Of a stretch of 53,149 bases of DNA, positions 1 through 8,260 are shown in pieces; within the stretch, counting starts at the first letter, position 1, and each line of letters begins with the position of its first letter. The notes under the pieces are model-generated. The model was not told the origin of the DNA. It saw only the letters and a program-made list of their open reading frames with translations, and searched no databases. A program made the position numbers and the translations under genes. Source of the stretch: an uncultured Monoglobus sp. (lineage in GTDB: Bacteria; Bacillota; Clostridia; Monoglobales; Monoglobaceae); NCBI GenBank assembly GCA_947624775.1, contig CANQLT010000006.1, positions 1-53,149 of the forward strand. The letters are read 5' to 3'.

Positions 1-264
1 AATTGGGCAAATTTATCGACATATTTCAAATATCCGCAAGCGGTGAGAACGCTGATATACACGACGAATACCATAGAAGGATTCAACCGACAGCTGAGGA
101 AAGTGACGAAAAACAAAAGCGTATTTCCGACGGATGAGAGCTTGATAAAGATGCTGTATCTGGCGATGATAGACATAACGAAAAAATGGACAGGCAAGCG
201 CAAGGACTGGGGAGTGATCCATTCGCAGCTTGAGATATTTTTCGCGGATCGGCTGCCGGAATAA
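1..264 (+). mobile_element. IS256/Mutator-family transposase, C-terminal fragment (starts before window)
   Basis: Open frame from base 1: NWANLSTYFKYPQAVRTLIYTTNTIEGFNRQLRKVTKNKSVFPTDESLIKMLYLAMIDITKKW, typical IS256-family C-terminus; stop at 262-264. Confidence 0.93.
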
Positions 265-369
265 AGCATAAGCCGCCCGGTCAAGTCAAGGGTTTGCGCG
301 GCAAGCCGCTCCAATGAACGCCCTGCGGGCGCCCTTGACAAGCCCGGCCGATTATGCTACAGTATATTT

Positions 370-402
370 GAGGCAGAAATTGAGCAAGTCAATTTCTGCC
401 TC
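370..402. repeat. Perfect inverted repeat/hairpin (14-bp stem, 5-nt loop) between transposase and helicase 3' ends
   Basis: GAGGCAGAAATTGA-gcaag-TCAATTTCTGCCTC read directly. Confidence 0.85.
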
Positions 403-413
403 GGCAAAACAGA

Positions 414-2648
414 TTATATTACCGTTTTGGAGTTTACACAAAATTCGGGACAGTGCCTGTTATTTGCATTTTCTTTATTTATAATCTTGTCAATATTAGC
501 TGACATGTTAATTGTTCTTTTTGATGCGATATTGTCAAATTGAACGGTTATTGTCTTGTTCACAATATCGATATCTGTAATAATTCCATTTCCGAAATGC
601 TTATGGAAAATCCTATTTCCAATTGATAGTGTCATATTATTAATTTCATTTGCTTTATTTTTTATTGCGCTTTCTTGAGCCGCAATATATAGTTGAGATT
701 CAATTTCATATTTTGCATCTAATTCCACACAGTATTTTAAATACTTATCTTCAATATTATATATAAATCGTGATGGATATCTGTTCATTCCGTCGTAATA
801 AATACCTCCTGCATCACTTAAAAACAAAGCTTTTTTCGCACGGGTAATCGCTACATATGCAAGGCGACGTTCTTCTTCTAATTTTGGAAGAGTATCTGCT
901 CTGCGCGTAGGAAAAATACCATCGTTTAATTCGCATACAAAAACATACGGAAATTCAAGACCCTTTGCAGCGTGAACGGTCATTAATTTAACAGTATTTT
1001 CTTTGTTTTCATTATCCATATTGGTATATAATGATATTTTTTCTAAATAGTCCTCTAAACTTACATCTTCGCCAGCCTCGTTTTCATAATTCATTATTGA
1101 TTGTTTTAATTCTGCTATATTATCAAGTCGATCTATGTCATCCTTTGTCCTCAGCATTGCTTCATAGCCGCTTATGTCTAACATTTCTTCAGTTAGATTT
1201 GTTATAGTTTTTTTATGGTAAACCCTTCTGTATTTTTCAATTATGTAAATATACATATCAGCTTTTGTGTTTTTAAATAGTGATTGATGCAAATTGTCTT
1301 GTAGAGCCTGATATAATGTGCACTTATGATTATTTGCATAATTTTTTATAAAATCAATTCTTCTTTTGCCAATATTACGCGGCGGTGTATTAACTGTACG
1401 CAAAAAAGATAAGTCATCCGCACTTGTTAGCATACGCAAATATGAGATTACATCCTTTATTTCCTTTCTTTCATAAAAGCCAACGCCACTGTAAATAACA
1501 TAAGGTATTTTATTTTCTCTGAAAGCTTCTTCTATTATATGAGATACATAATGTGATCTATATAATATAGCTATATCATTCCAATTAATTTGCTGTTCTC
1601 TTAAAAGCTTAATTTGATCTGATATCCAATTACTCTCATTATATACAGAAGAAGCGTGATTATATAACGTTATTGTCCCGCCTGACAGTACAGGAAGCAA
1701 TTGCTTATCTATCCTATCATTATTTTTGCTAATCAAAGAATTAGCAACGTTGAGAATCTCAGGATAAGATCGATAATTTTTGACCATCATAATTGTTTTT
1801 GTATTTTTAAATACAGTATCAAAATTCAAAAGTATATTGACATCAGCTCCCCTCCATGAATATATTGTCTGATCAGGATCCCCTACTACAAATAAATTCT
1901 TATGAAAATCATTTAAGATTCTACATAAATCATATTGAGAATGACTCACATCTTGAAATTCATCAACCATAATATATTCCAATTTCTGCTGCCATTTGAG
2001 TCTAACGTCAGAAAATGTTTCCAAAATATATAATGAAACAAGAATAAGGTCATCAAAATCTAATCCGTAACACTTTTTTTGCTCATATATGTATCTATAA
2101 AATATTTTGTCAGTTACAGCCGATGCAGCATTGTACTTATTAATTAAATTAGTATCGGATTCATCAATTAAAAGTTGAATATATTCATTATATTTTGTCA
2201 CTCTTTTGCATGTGCTGATATAGCTTTTTGCAGCTCGATATGTTAATTCGCTATTACGTATTTCCGAATCAACATATACGTTTTTCAAAATTGATTCTGT
2301 GTCTTTTCCATCCAAAATAATAAAATTTTTAGGGAGACGGATTTTAAAAACATCCTCTCTCAACAGTCTAACACAAAAGCCATGAAATGTACATATTAAT
2401 CCCAAATCATTATCGCCAATCATCGAACGAATACGACTTTTCATTTCATTAGCGGCTTTATTTGTAAACGTTACACATAAAATATTTGCAGTACTTATAC
2501 CTAACTCGTTAACCAAATATACATACCTATGCACTAATGCACGGGTTTTTCCAGATCCTGCACCAGCAATAACGCGTATATAACCTTCAGTTGTTTGTAC
2601 CGCTTCGCGCTGTTCTTCATTAAGGCTATTCAATATATATTCTTCCAT
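414..2648 (-). CDS. UvrD/PcrA-like superfamily 1 DNA helicase
   Basis: Walker A GAGSGKTRAL, VDEFQDVS, VGDPDQTIYSWRGAD, TVHAAKGLEFPYVFV, RRLAYVAITRAKK, and PcrA-type C-terminal segment (HKHFGNGIITDIDIVNKTITVQF). Start at 2648 preferred over 2663 (ggag RBS upstream). Confidence 0.93.
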   Translation of the reverse strand: MEEYILNSLNEEQREAVQTTEGYIRVIAGAGSGKTRALVHRYVYLVNELGISTANILCVTFTNKAANEMKSRIRSMIGDNDLGLICTFHGFCVRLLREDVFKIRLPKNFIILDGKDTESILKNVYVDSEIRNSELTYRAAKSYISTCKRVTKYNEYIQLLIDESDTNLINKYNAASAVTDKIFYRYIYEQKKCYGLDFDDLILVSLYILETFSDVRLKWQQKLEYIMVDEFQDVSHSQYDLCRILNDFHKNLFVVGDPDQTIYSWRGADVNILLNFDTVFKNTKTIMMVKNYRSYPEILNVANSLISKNNDRIDKQLLPVLSGGTITLYNHASSVYNESNWISDQIKLLREQQINWNDIAILYRSHYVSHIIEEAFRENKIPYVIYSGVGFYERKEIKDVISYLRMLTSADDLSFLRTVNTPPRNIGKRRIDFIKNYANNHKCTLYQALQDNLHQSLFKNTKADMYIYIIEKYRRVYHKKTITNLTEEMLDISGYEAMLRTKDDIDRLDNIAELKQSIMNYENEAGEDVSLEDYLEKISLYTNMDNENKENTVKLMTVHAAKGLEFPYVFVCELNDGIFPTRRADTLPKLEEERRLAYVAITRAKKALFLSDAGGIYYDGMNRYPSRFIYNIEDKYLKYCVELDAKYEIESQLYIAAQESAIKNKANEINNMTLSIGNRIFHKHFGNGIITDIDIVNKTITVQFDNIASKRTINMSANIDKIINKENANNRHCPEFCVNSKTVI

Positions 2649-2956
2649 AATTATTAACTCCATTTATTGCCTTTGATATTATATATATCATTATATATTT
2701 TATTGTTTCGGTCGTCAAGAGTTATCTGGACATAAAGAAGTAGCACATAAAACCCTGGAGCTTAATTTATGACATTTTTTGTTGTAACGTGATAAAATTT
2801 TGTTTATATATTGAAATATAATAATTAGTGTGATATAATTTTCTAAATTATATAAATTACTATAATGGATTATGTAAATTTAAATAAATCGAATAAATAA
2901 ACAAATATATATCACAAGACTACGTGATGAAATAATGTATTAAGGAGTATTAATTT

Positions 2957-3487
2957 ATGTGTGAAATTGATGAAGAAAGACAATCTGATGAATTGTTGAT
3001 GTTAGGGGAATTCATAGAACATTTTAATGTTCATTATTCATTGCTGCTTAGAAGATATAAAAAATTCCGGGAACTTAGTAAATACAATTTTGATAATATA
3101 GATTTATTAACTTACTTAGATATTATCGTTGTTCAGTTACGTGCAATGTGTATTGAAAGCCCCCAAAATAAAAAGAATTATACAGTACAAACTTTGTTGA
3201 AACAACTTGGTGAACCAGAACTAGCTCAACGAATAGATGACATGTTGGAAGAAGAATTTTTGGGAGATGTCTTAGTCTCAGGTTTTACAATTAAAAAAGC
3301 GTTAAAGTTACTTGCTGATCGTTTTATATGTCATTATGATAATTTTGATGGTAAGGATTCTGATGGATGGTATTATTATAATATGATATCACGTCGTTTA
3401 TGTGATTGTTGCAAAAAAGTTAATTTGGATTATATTATGAATATAATTATTGAGTGTGTTGGAGAAGGATTAACAATTAAAATGTAA
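2957..3487 (+). CDS. hypothetical protein (176 aa)
   Basis: Clean ORF with aaggag-like RBS upstream (taaggagtattaattt atg); family not recognised. Confidence 0.65.
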   Translation: MCEIDEERQSDELLMLGEFIEHFNVHYSLLLRRYKKFRELSKYNFDNIDLLTYLDIIVVQLRAMCIESPQNKKNYTVQTLLKQLGEPELAQRIDDMLEEEFLGDVLVSGFTIKKALKLLADRFICHYDNFDGKDSDGWYYYNMISRRLCDCCKKVNLDYIMNIIIECVGEGLTIKM

Positions 3488-3649
3488 AAGTATAATTTAG
3501 AAAAAATTAAGAGCATGATATATTAATCATCATATTAATGAAAATATAAATTTTTGTAATATTTTACATACATGATCTTATATAAGTATTGTCAAATGTA
3601 TAAAATCAGCGGTAAATTGGTATATCGCTACAGTAGAGCAACAGGAGAT

Positions 3650-3688
3650 AAAAAATGCCCCGGAGCGTTGATTGCTCCGGGGTTTTTG
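3650..3688 (-). terminator. Intrinsic terminator downstream of tRNA-Ser(GCT)
   Basis: CCCCGGAGC-gttgatt-GCTCCGGGG with A/T runs on both sides. Confidence 0.8.
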
Positions 3689-3709
3689 ATCCCAAAATGG
3701 GGATTTTGC

Positions 3710-3801
3710 TGGCGGAGAAGGAGAGATTCGAACTCTCGCGCCGCTTTCACGACCTACACCCTTAGCAGGGGCGCCTCTTCGGCCTACTTGAGTACTTCTC
3801 C
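3710..3801 (-). tRNA. tRNA-Ser (anticodon GCT), CCA encoded
   Basis: Reverse complement GGAGAAGTACTCAAGTAGGCCGAAGAGGCGCCCCTGCTAAGGGTG...GTTCGAATCTCTCCTTCTCCGCCA; long variable arm. Confidence 0.95.
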
Positions 3802-3825
3802 GAATTTATAAAATATTTAATTTAG

Positions 3826-3912
3826 TGGCGGAGAGGCAGAGATTCGAACTCTGGGTGCTTTCGCATCACTAGTTTTCAAGACTAGCTCCTTAAACCACTC
3901 GGACACCTCTCC
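3826..3912 (-). tRNA. tRNA-Ser (anticodon TGA), CCA encoded
   Basis: Reverse complement GGAGAGGTGTCCGAGTGGTTTAAGGAGCTAGTCTTGAAAACTAG...GTTCGAATCTCTGCCTCTCCGCCA. Confidence 0.95.
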
Positions 3913-3951
3913 ATACTTACGGCCGCAGAGCCTCTCGCACGCGACTTGATA

Positions 3952-3981
3952 AGTATACCACAAACAACAATAATTTGTCAA
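3952..3981 (-). promoter_or_regulatory. Sigma-A-type promoter for the tRNA-Ser pair
   Basis: Minus strand TTGACA - 18 nt - TATACT. Confidence 0.7.
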
Positions 3982-4032
3982 TAGTTTTTTTGTTTTAAAA
4001 ATTATTTTTTTCAAAAATAATTTTTAATAAAA

Positions 4033-4163
4033 GATTTTTAATCGCAAATTAAGCTTGCGAAGCCATGGGGCTCCCGGAAAGCGCTTGCGCTTTTTGGGAA
4101 AAGGAGTAATCGCGGAGCGGGCGCCGGTTTGCGATTTTTAATCGCAAACAAAGCTAGCGAAGC
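4033..4163. repeat. Pair of 31-bp near-identical direct repeats flanking a hairpin, downstream of dut
   Basis: gatttttaatcgcaaattaagcttgcgaagc (4033-4063) and gatttttaatcgcaaacaaagctagcgaagc (4133-4163); hairpin CCCggAAAGCGCttGCGCTTTttGGG at 4073-4098. Confidence 0.8.
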
Positions 4164-4166
4164 GAA

Positions 4167-4670
4167 TTACGACGTGCTGCCGAAGCCTCCGTTGCGGACA
4201 CCGTCGGCGTCATCATCAACGGTTATGCCGTAAGGAGTGAAAATTCCCTGGACGAATCCGTCGCCGCGGGCTATTTTAACGGTCTTGTCCATATTTGTAT
4301 CATTTGTTATTTTGATAAAAATATGTCCCTCGTTGTCGGAGTTATAATAATCGCTGTCGATTATGCCGACCGTGTTGTTAAGCTGCAGTCTGAACTTAAA
4401 TCCGAGGCCGCTGCGGGGATAGAGGCAGAGGACCCAGCCCTCGTCAATGCGCGCCCTAATGCCGGTGGGAACAGTCACGGTCTCGCCGGGGGCGAGCTCA
4501 AAATCGAGCGTCGAGAAAAAATCATATCCCGCGCTGCCCGACGTGGCACGGCGCGGCAGCTTTATCTCGGAGTATATTTCATCAATTTTTTCATCATTAA
4601 TGCCGAGACCGCTCATTGCCTCTCGGAACTGCTCGATGCTTACTTTTTCAAATTTAGCTATGCCTTTCAT
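4167..4670 (-). CDS. dut: dUTP diphosphatase (dUTPase)
   Basis: Motifs GSAGYDFF, PRSGLGFK, NTVGIIDSDYY, C-terminal GGFGSTS. Start set at MKGIAKF; the longer ORF overlaps nrdG. Confidence 0.9.
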   Translation of the reverse strand: MKGIAKFEKVSIEQFREAMSGLGINDEKIDEIYSEIKLPRRATSGSAGYDFFSTLDFELAPGETVTVPTGIRARIDEGWVLCLYPRSGLGFKFRLQLNNTVGIIDSDYYNSDNEGHIFIKITNDTNMDKTVKIARGDGFVQGIFTPYGITVDDDADGVRNGGFGSTS

Positions 4671-4680
4671 ATTATCACCT

Positions 4681-5172
4681 CTATGCCGTGTGCAGAACAA
4701 TACTGCCGATCTCGCGTGTTTTCTTAACGTCAATAACTCTTTGGTTCGAGCTGCCTTTCCAGAAAAGCTTAGGGTCGAACGCCTCCTGAATAAATCTGCC
4801 ATCAACTATAACGTCCAGATATTTTACGGCGGGCAGGTCGCATATCTCCTCATAGGTGTATCCGGTGTAGAGCCACTGTGTCTTGTTCGGATATTTTTCG
4901 TGTATCTCCTTTGCCAGCAGCGCTATATCATCGCGGTTTGCGTGGTGAAGCGGATCGCCGCCGCTGTATGTGATGCCCGATATATAATCCTTGTCAAGCT
5001 CGGTGAAAAGCTCCTGTTTTTCTGAACCTCCGAAAGGCAGACCGCCGTTTTCATCCCAAGTGACCGGGTTCTGACAGCCGGGACAGCCGTGCTCGCAGCC
5101 GGCCACCCAAAGCACGACCCGAAGGCCGTCGCCGTTCAGCATATCATCTTTTGTTATATTGTGATAACGCAT
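4681..5172 (-). CDS. nrdG: anaerobic ribonucleoside-triphosphate reductase activating protein
   Basis: VAGCEHGCPGCQNPVTW radical-SAM motif, YSGGDPL; adjacent to nrdD. Confidence 0.95.
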   Translation of the reverse strand: MRYHNITKDDMLNGDGLRVVLWVAGCEHGCPGCQNPVTWDENGGLPFGGSEKQELFTELDKDYISGITYSGGDPLHHANRDDIALLAKEIHEKYPNKTQWLYTGYTYEEICDLPAVKYLDVIVDGRFIQEAFDPKLFWKGSSNQRVIDVKKTREIGSIVLHTA

Positions 5173-5175
5173 GTC

Positions 5176-7296
5176 CTACATACTTCTCCTGTCTCTGATT
5201 TCCGCCATTTTTGCGTCGTTTAATCTCGTGTCGCCCTTAACTCTCGAATATGACAGATAGCCGTTCATGCGGTCGATCTTTGTCAGATTCTTGCTGCCGC
5301 ACTTGGGACAAACATCCATCTCAAGCTCCTGATGTCCGCAGTCGTCGCAGTACGCCAGCGAGAGATTCACGCCCTCATAGAAACCCATATCCATCGCGCG
5401 GTGGATAAGCGTCTCTATAGCCTTTTTGTTATAGTCGATAGGATACTTTACATATTGTATCTTGCCGCCGTTCATCAGATCCCAGAAACGCTTTTCAAGG
5501 TCCTGCTTGCGGATGGGGCTTATGTCCTCGGCAACATGGCAATGGAAACTGTTTGTCACATACTCTCTGTCGGACACGTTTTCAACGATGCCGAACTTCT
5601 TTCTGAACTGCTGGACCTGAAGTCCGCAGAGGCTTTCTGCAGGCGTTCCGTAGAGAGCGTACAGATGTCCGTCCTCTTCCTTAAACTGAGCGACTTTTTC
5701 ATTGATGTGCTCCATGACCTCGAGAGCGAATTGTCCGTCCTCGACCATCGACTTCTTATTGTGGAGCTGCTGCAGCTCATTGAGCGCGGTAATTCCGAAA
5801 GAGGCGGTGGCTGATTTTAGCAGAGGCTTGATCTTGTCGTGGAAATTAAGATGTCCGCCGTAGAAACCGCCCTCGCAGTAAGCGAGAGGATTTGTGGACG
5901 CGCGCATCTCGCCGAGATACTCATATGTGCGTATGTGCAGCCTTCTGATAAGCTCAAGATAATAGTCAAGCACCTCGTAGAAATCCTTGCTCTCTTTCTT
6001 GGCCTTGGCGTATATCATGGGCAGATTGAGCGATACCGCGCCGATATTGAAACGTCCCACAAAAACGGGCTCGTCGTTCTCATCGGCGGGTTTCATGCCA
6101 CCTCTCTCAAACCAAGGGGAAAGAAACGCCCTGCATCCCATAGGTGAAATAACTTTTTTGTATTTTTTATAAATGCTCGCGACATATCCCTCGCCTGTAA
6201 GGGAGAGCCAATCGGGATACATTGTTTTTGCGGAGCACTCAACGCCCGCGCGGAACACGTCCTCGAGTTCTTTTCCGGGACCGTGAAGTTCCTCGTCGTA
6301 AAGGAACACGATCTTTGGAAACAGGACCGGCTTTTTGCACTCCTTTTTGCCCTGTCCGTTTTTGTGAACTTCGAGCAAAGCGATGGTCGCCATTTTCTCA
6401 AATTTAGCGGTGCCGAGGCCCGCGGTCACCGTGATAAACGGATAGTCGCCGCGGCTTGACGCGACGGTGTTGAACTTGTACTCCCAGCCCTGGAAGCCCT
6501 GCTCAAAATCGCGCTTAACGTCTTTCATCGTCTCTCTCTCGGCGGCTTCCTCGGAAACACCCAAACTCAGATAGCGCGCCTTGTTTTTCTTGTATGTCTT
6601 TTCGGCGTAAGGCGCCAGAATTTTATCAACCTCGGGCACGGTAAAACCGCCGTACTGCTGACTGGCTGCAGACAAAACAATATCGCCGATAACATCGAAC
6701 GCCACGTCCAAAGTCTTTGGCTCGTTGTACCAGAGATTGCCCATTTCAAATCCGCCGGTCAAAACGCTCTTAACGTCAAAAAGGCAGCAATTCATTGTGT
6801 CGCGTCTGGCCGACATATCATGTACATAAATATAGCCGTCTCTGCATGCCTGAAGTTCCTCGACCGTCATAAAGAACTTTTGATACAGCTCTTTGTTAAG
6901 CTGGTTGAATATAAGCGAGCGCTTTGTCGAAACCAAAGCAGAGTCGGAGTTGGAGTTCTCCTTGTCGCCTATGTACATAATCGCCTGGCTCTTCTGATAG
7001 ACCTCGTCCAGCATGTGAACAAAGTCCTGCTTATAGTTGCGATAGTCGCGGTAGCTCTTCGCCACGATCGGATTAACCAGATCAAGAGCGCCCTCGACAA
7101 TATTGTGCATCTCGGCTATGTGTATCTCATTTTTACCCATATTGAAAACCCTGTTGTCCACAAACGAGCAGATATTGTTAAGGTCCTCAGGAGTAAAGGT
7201 TATAAGAGCGCGGTTAGCGGATTTAGTGACCGCGGTAACAACTTTCTGTACATTGTAATCTTCTTTCGTACCGTCTTTTTTTATAATTTTTATCAT
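5176..7296 (-). CDS. nrdD: anaerobic ribonucleoside-triphosphate reductase
   Basis: N-terminal ATP-cone-like segment, C-terminal zinc ribbon (CDDCGH...CPKCGS) and glycyl-radical RMNGYLSYSRVKGDTRLND. Confidence 0.96.
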   Translation of the reverse strand: MIKIIKKDGTKEDYNVQKVVTAVTKSANRALITFTPEDLNNICSFVDNRVFNMGKNEIHIAEMHNIVEGALDLVNPIVAKSYRDYRNYKQDFVHMLDEVYQKSQAIMYIGDKENSNSDSALVSTKRSLIFNQLNKELYQKFFMTVEELQACRDGYIYVHDMSARRDTMNCCLFDVKSVLTGGFEMGNLWYNEPKTLDVAFDVIGDIVLSAASQQYGGFTVPEVDKILAPYAEKTYKKNKARYLSLGVSEEAAERETMKDVKRDFEQGFQGWEYKFNTVASSRGDYPFITVTAGLGTAKFEKMATIALLEVHKNGQGKKECKKPVLFPKIVFLYDEELHGPGKELEDVFRAGVECSAKTMYPDWLSLTGEGYVASIYKKYKKVISPMGCRAFLSPWFERGGMKPADENDEPVFVGRFNIGAVSLNLPMIYAKAKKESKDFYEVLDYYLELIRRLHIRTYEYLGEMRASTNPLAYCEGGFYGGHLNFHDKIKPLLKSATASFGITALNELQQLHNKKSMVEDGQFALEVMEHINEKVAQFKEEDGHLYALYGTPAESLCGLQVQQFRKKFGIVENVSDREYVTNSFHCHVAEDISPIRKQDLEKRFWDLMNGGKIQYVKYPIDYNKKAIETLIHRAMDMGFYEGVNLSLAYCDDCGHQELEMDVCPKCGSKNLTKIDRMNGYLSYSRVKGDTRLNDAKMAEIRDRRSM

Positions 7297-7389
7297 ATAG
7301 CACACCCCGTTTTTATAAAATTATGCTATGTCACCGCTCTTCCCGTCGGTTGAGGAATTACAACATTTAGGGCAATCACGATTCGATTG

Positions 7390-7405
7390 ACACAACATAT
7401 AGTAT
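7390..7405. promoter_or_regulatory. Candidate NrdR box upstream of nrdD
   Basis: ACACAACATATAGTAT resembles the NrdR-box consensus (acaCwAtATaTwGtgt, from memory) and overlaps a minus-strand -10 candidate. Confidence 0.5.
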
Positions 7406-7680
7406 ATTAGCACACTTTTTCAAAAAAATCAATACCCATAATACTCAAATTTTCACAGAGCCGCATCGCCAGCAAACAGCGTGTATACGGCGCAGGAGCG
7501 GCTTAGCGTGAAAATCTGTAAAATAATTGTAATATTTTGTAACAGATTTTTAAAATCAGCGTGTATAAAAAATTATAGCATAACGTTTTTTTCAAAACAA
7601 GAGGAATTTTAAAATTGATAAAATTTAAATAAACCGTTAAAAATCAAACCGGACAAACTTTATATAGTAAAAAAATGTAG

Positions 7681-7708
7681 TTCACGATGTAAAACGGTTG
7701 TTCACGAT
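7681..7708. repeat. Direct repeat TTCACGAT, exact 20-bp period
   Basis: TTCACGAT at 7681-7688 and 7701-7708. Confidence 0.75.
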
Positions 7709-7818
7709 ACAGCTATTGACAAAAAAGTATAAGGCGCTATACTTCAAACATAAACACGGTCTAACACATCAAAAAATATCTAATATGTATAAAATTTTTA
7801 AAATCACAAAAATAATTA

Positions 7819-7847
7819 TTGACACATAATTGCCAATGTGATATACT
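7819..7847 (+). promoter_or_regulatory. Candidate sigma-A promoter
   Basis: TTGACA (7819-7824) - 17 nt - TATACT (7842-7847). Confidence 0.6.
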
Positions 7848-7950
7848 TACAAAAGAAATAAATTTAGAGAAGGATTAAGTTTTCGCGTATCCGATATTAT
7901 GATGGCGAGAAAAATTTTCAACACCGCGAAAATTATAGCGCGGCACATGA

Positions 7951-7991
7951 AAAACATGACCGATGTTGCAGAAAAATGACCGATGTTGCAG
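7951..7991. repeat. Tandem near-perfect 20-bp direct repeat
   Basis: AAAACATGACCGATGTTGCAG / AAAAATGACCGATGTTGCAG. Confidence 0.85.
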
Positions 7992-8161
7992 ATCGTATTG
8001 ACATTTGTTGTTAATTCATATTAATATACAACATATAAACATGTTTTAAGTAAGATGACCGTTCGGATAATATACAACCGCTTAATGGTTTTGTACGTAA
8101 AAGCAGATATTTGTGTGTTCATTACCGCTATATGGGCTAAATTTCTGCTCACGAACTGTAA

Positions 8162-8190
8162 TTGACATTAACTAATAACACTAATATAAT
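8162..8190 (+). promoter_or_regulatory. Perfect consensus sigma-A promoter for the pectate lyase gene
   Basis: TTGACA (8162-8167) - 17 nt - TATAAT (8185-8190), about 70 bp upstream of the ATG. Confidence 0.75.
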
Positions 8191-8260
8191 TATAATTAAC
8201 AACTTATGAATAAAATTGGGGTGCCTGTCCACTACACTATACAAAACGGAGGAGTGTATT

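Noticed and set aside
414-2648. Gabija-like (GajB) helicase defence gene
   Set aside because: The protein has ordinary PcrA/UvrD architecture with a PcrA-type C-terminus, and no GajA-like OLD nuclease is adjacent.
3572-4014. ORFs 3572..3811 (+) and 3817..4014 (-)
   Set aside because: Both are largely translations through the two tRNA-Ser genes (e.g. RRRRDSNSR, GEVSEWFKELVLKTSDAKAPRVRISASPP).
4323-7353. Plus-strand ORFs across dut/nrdG/nrdD (e.g. 4447..5025, 5332..5814, 6820..7353)
   Set aside because: Antisense shadows of well-supported minus-strand genes; low-complexity or compositionally odd proteins without recognisable motifs.
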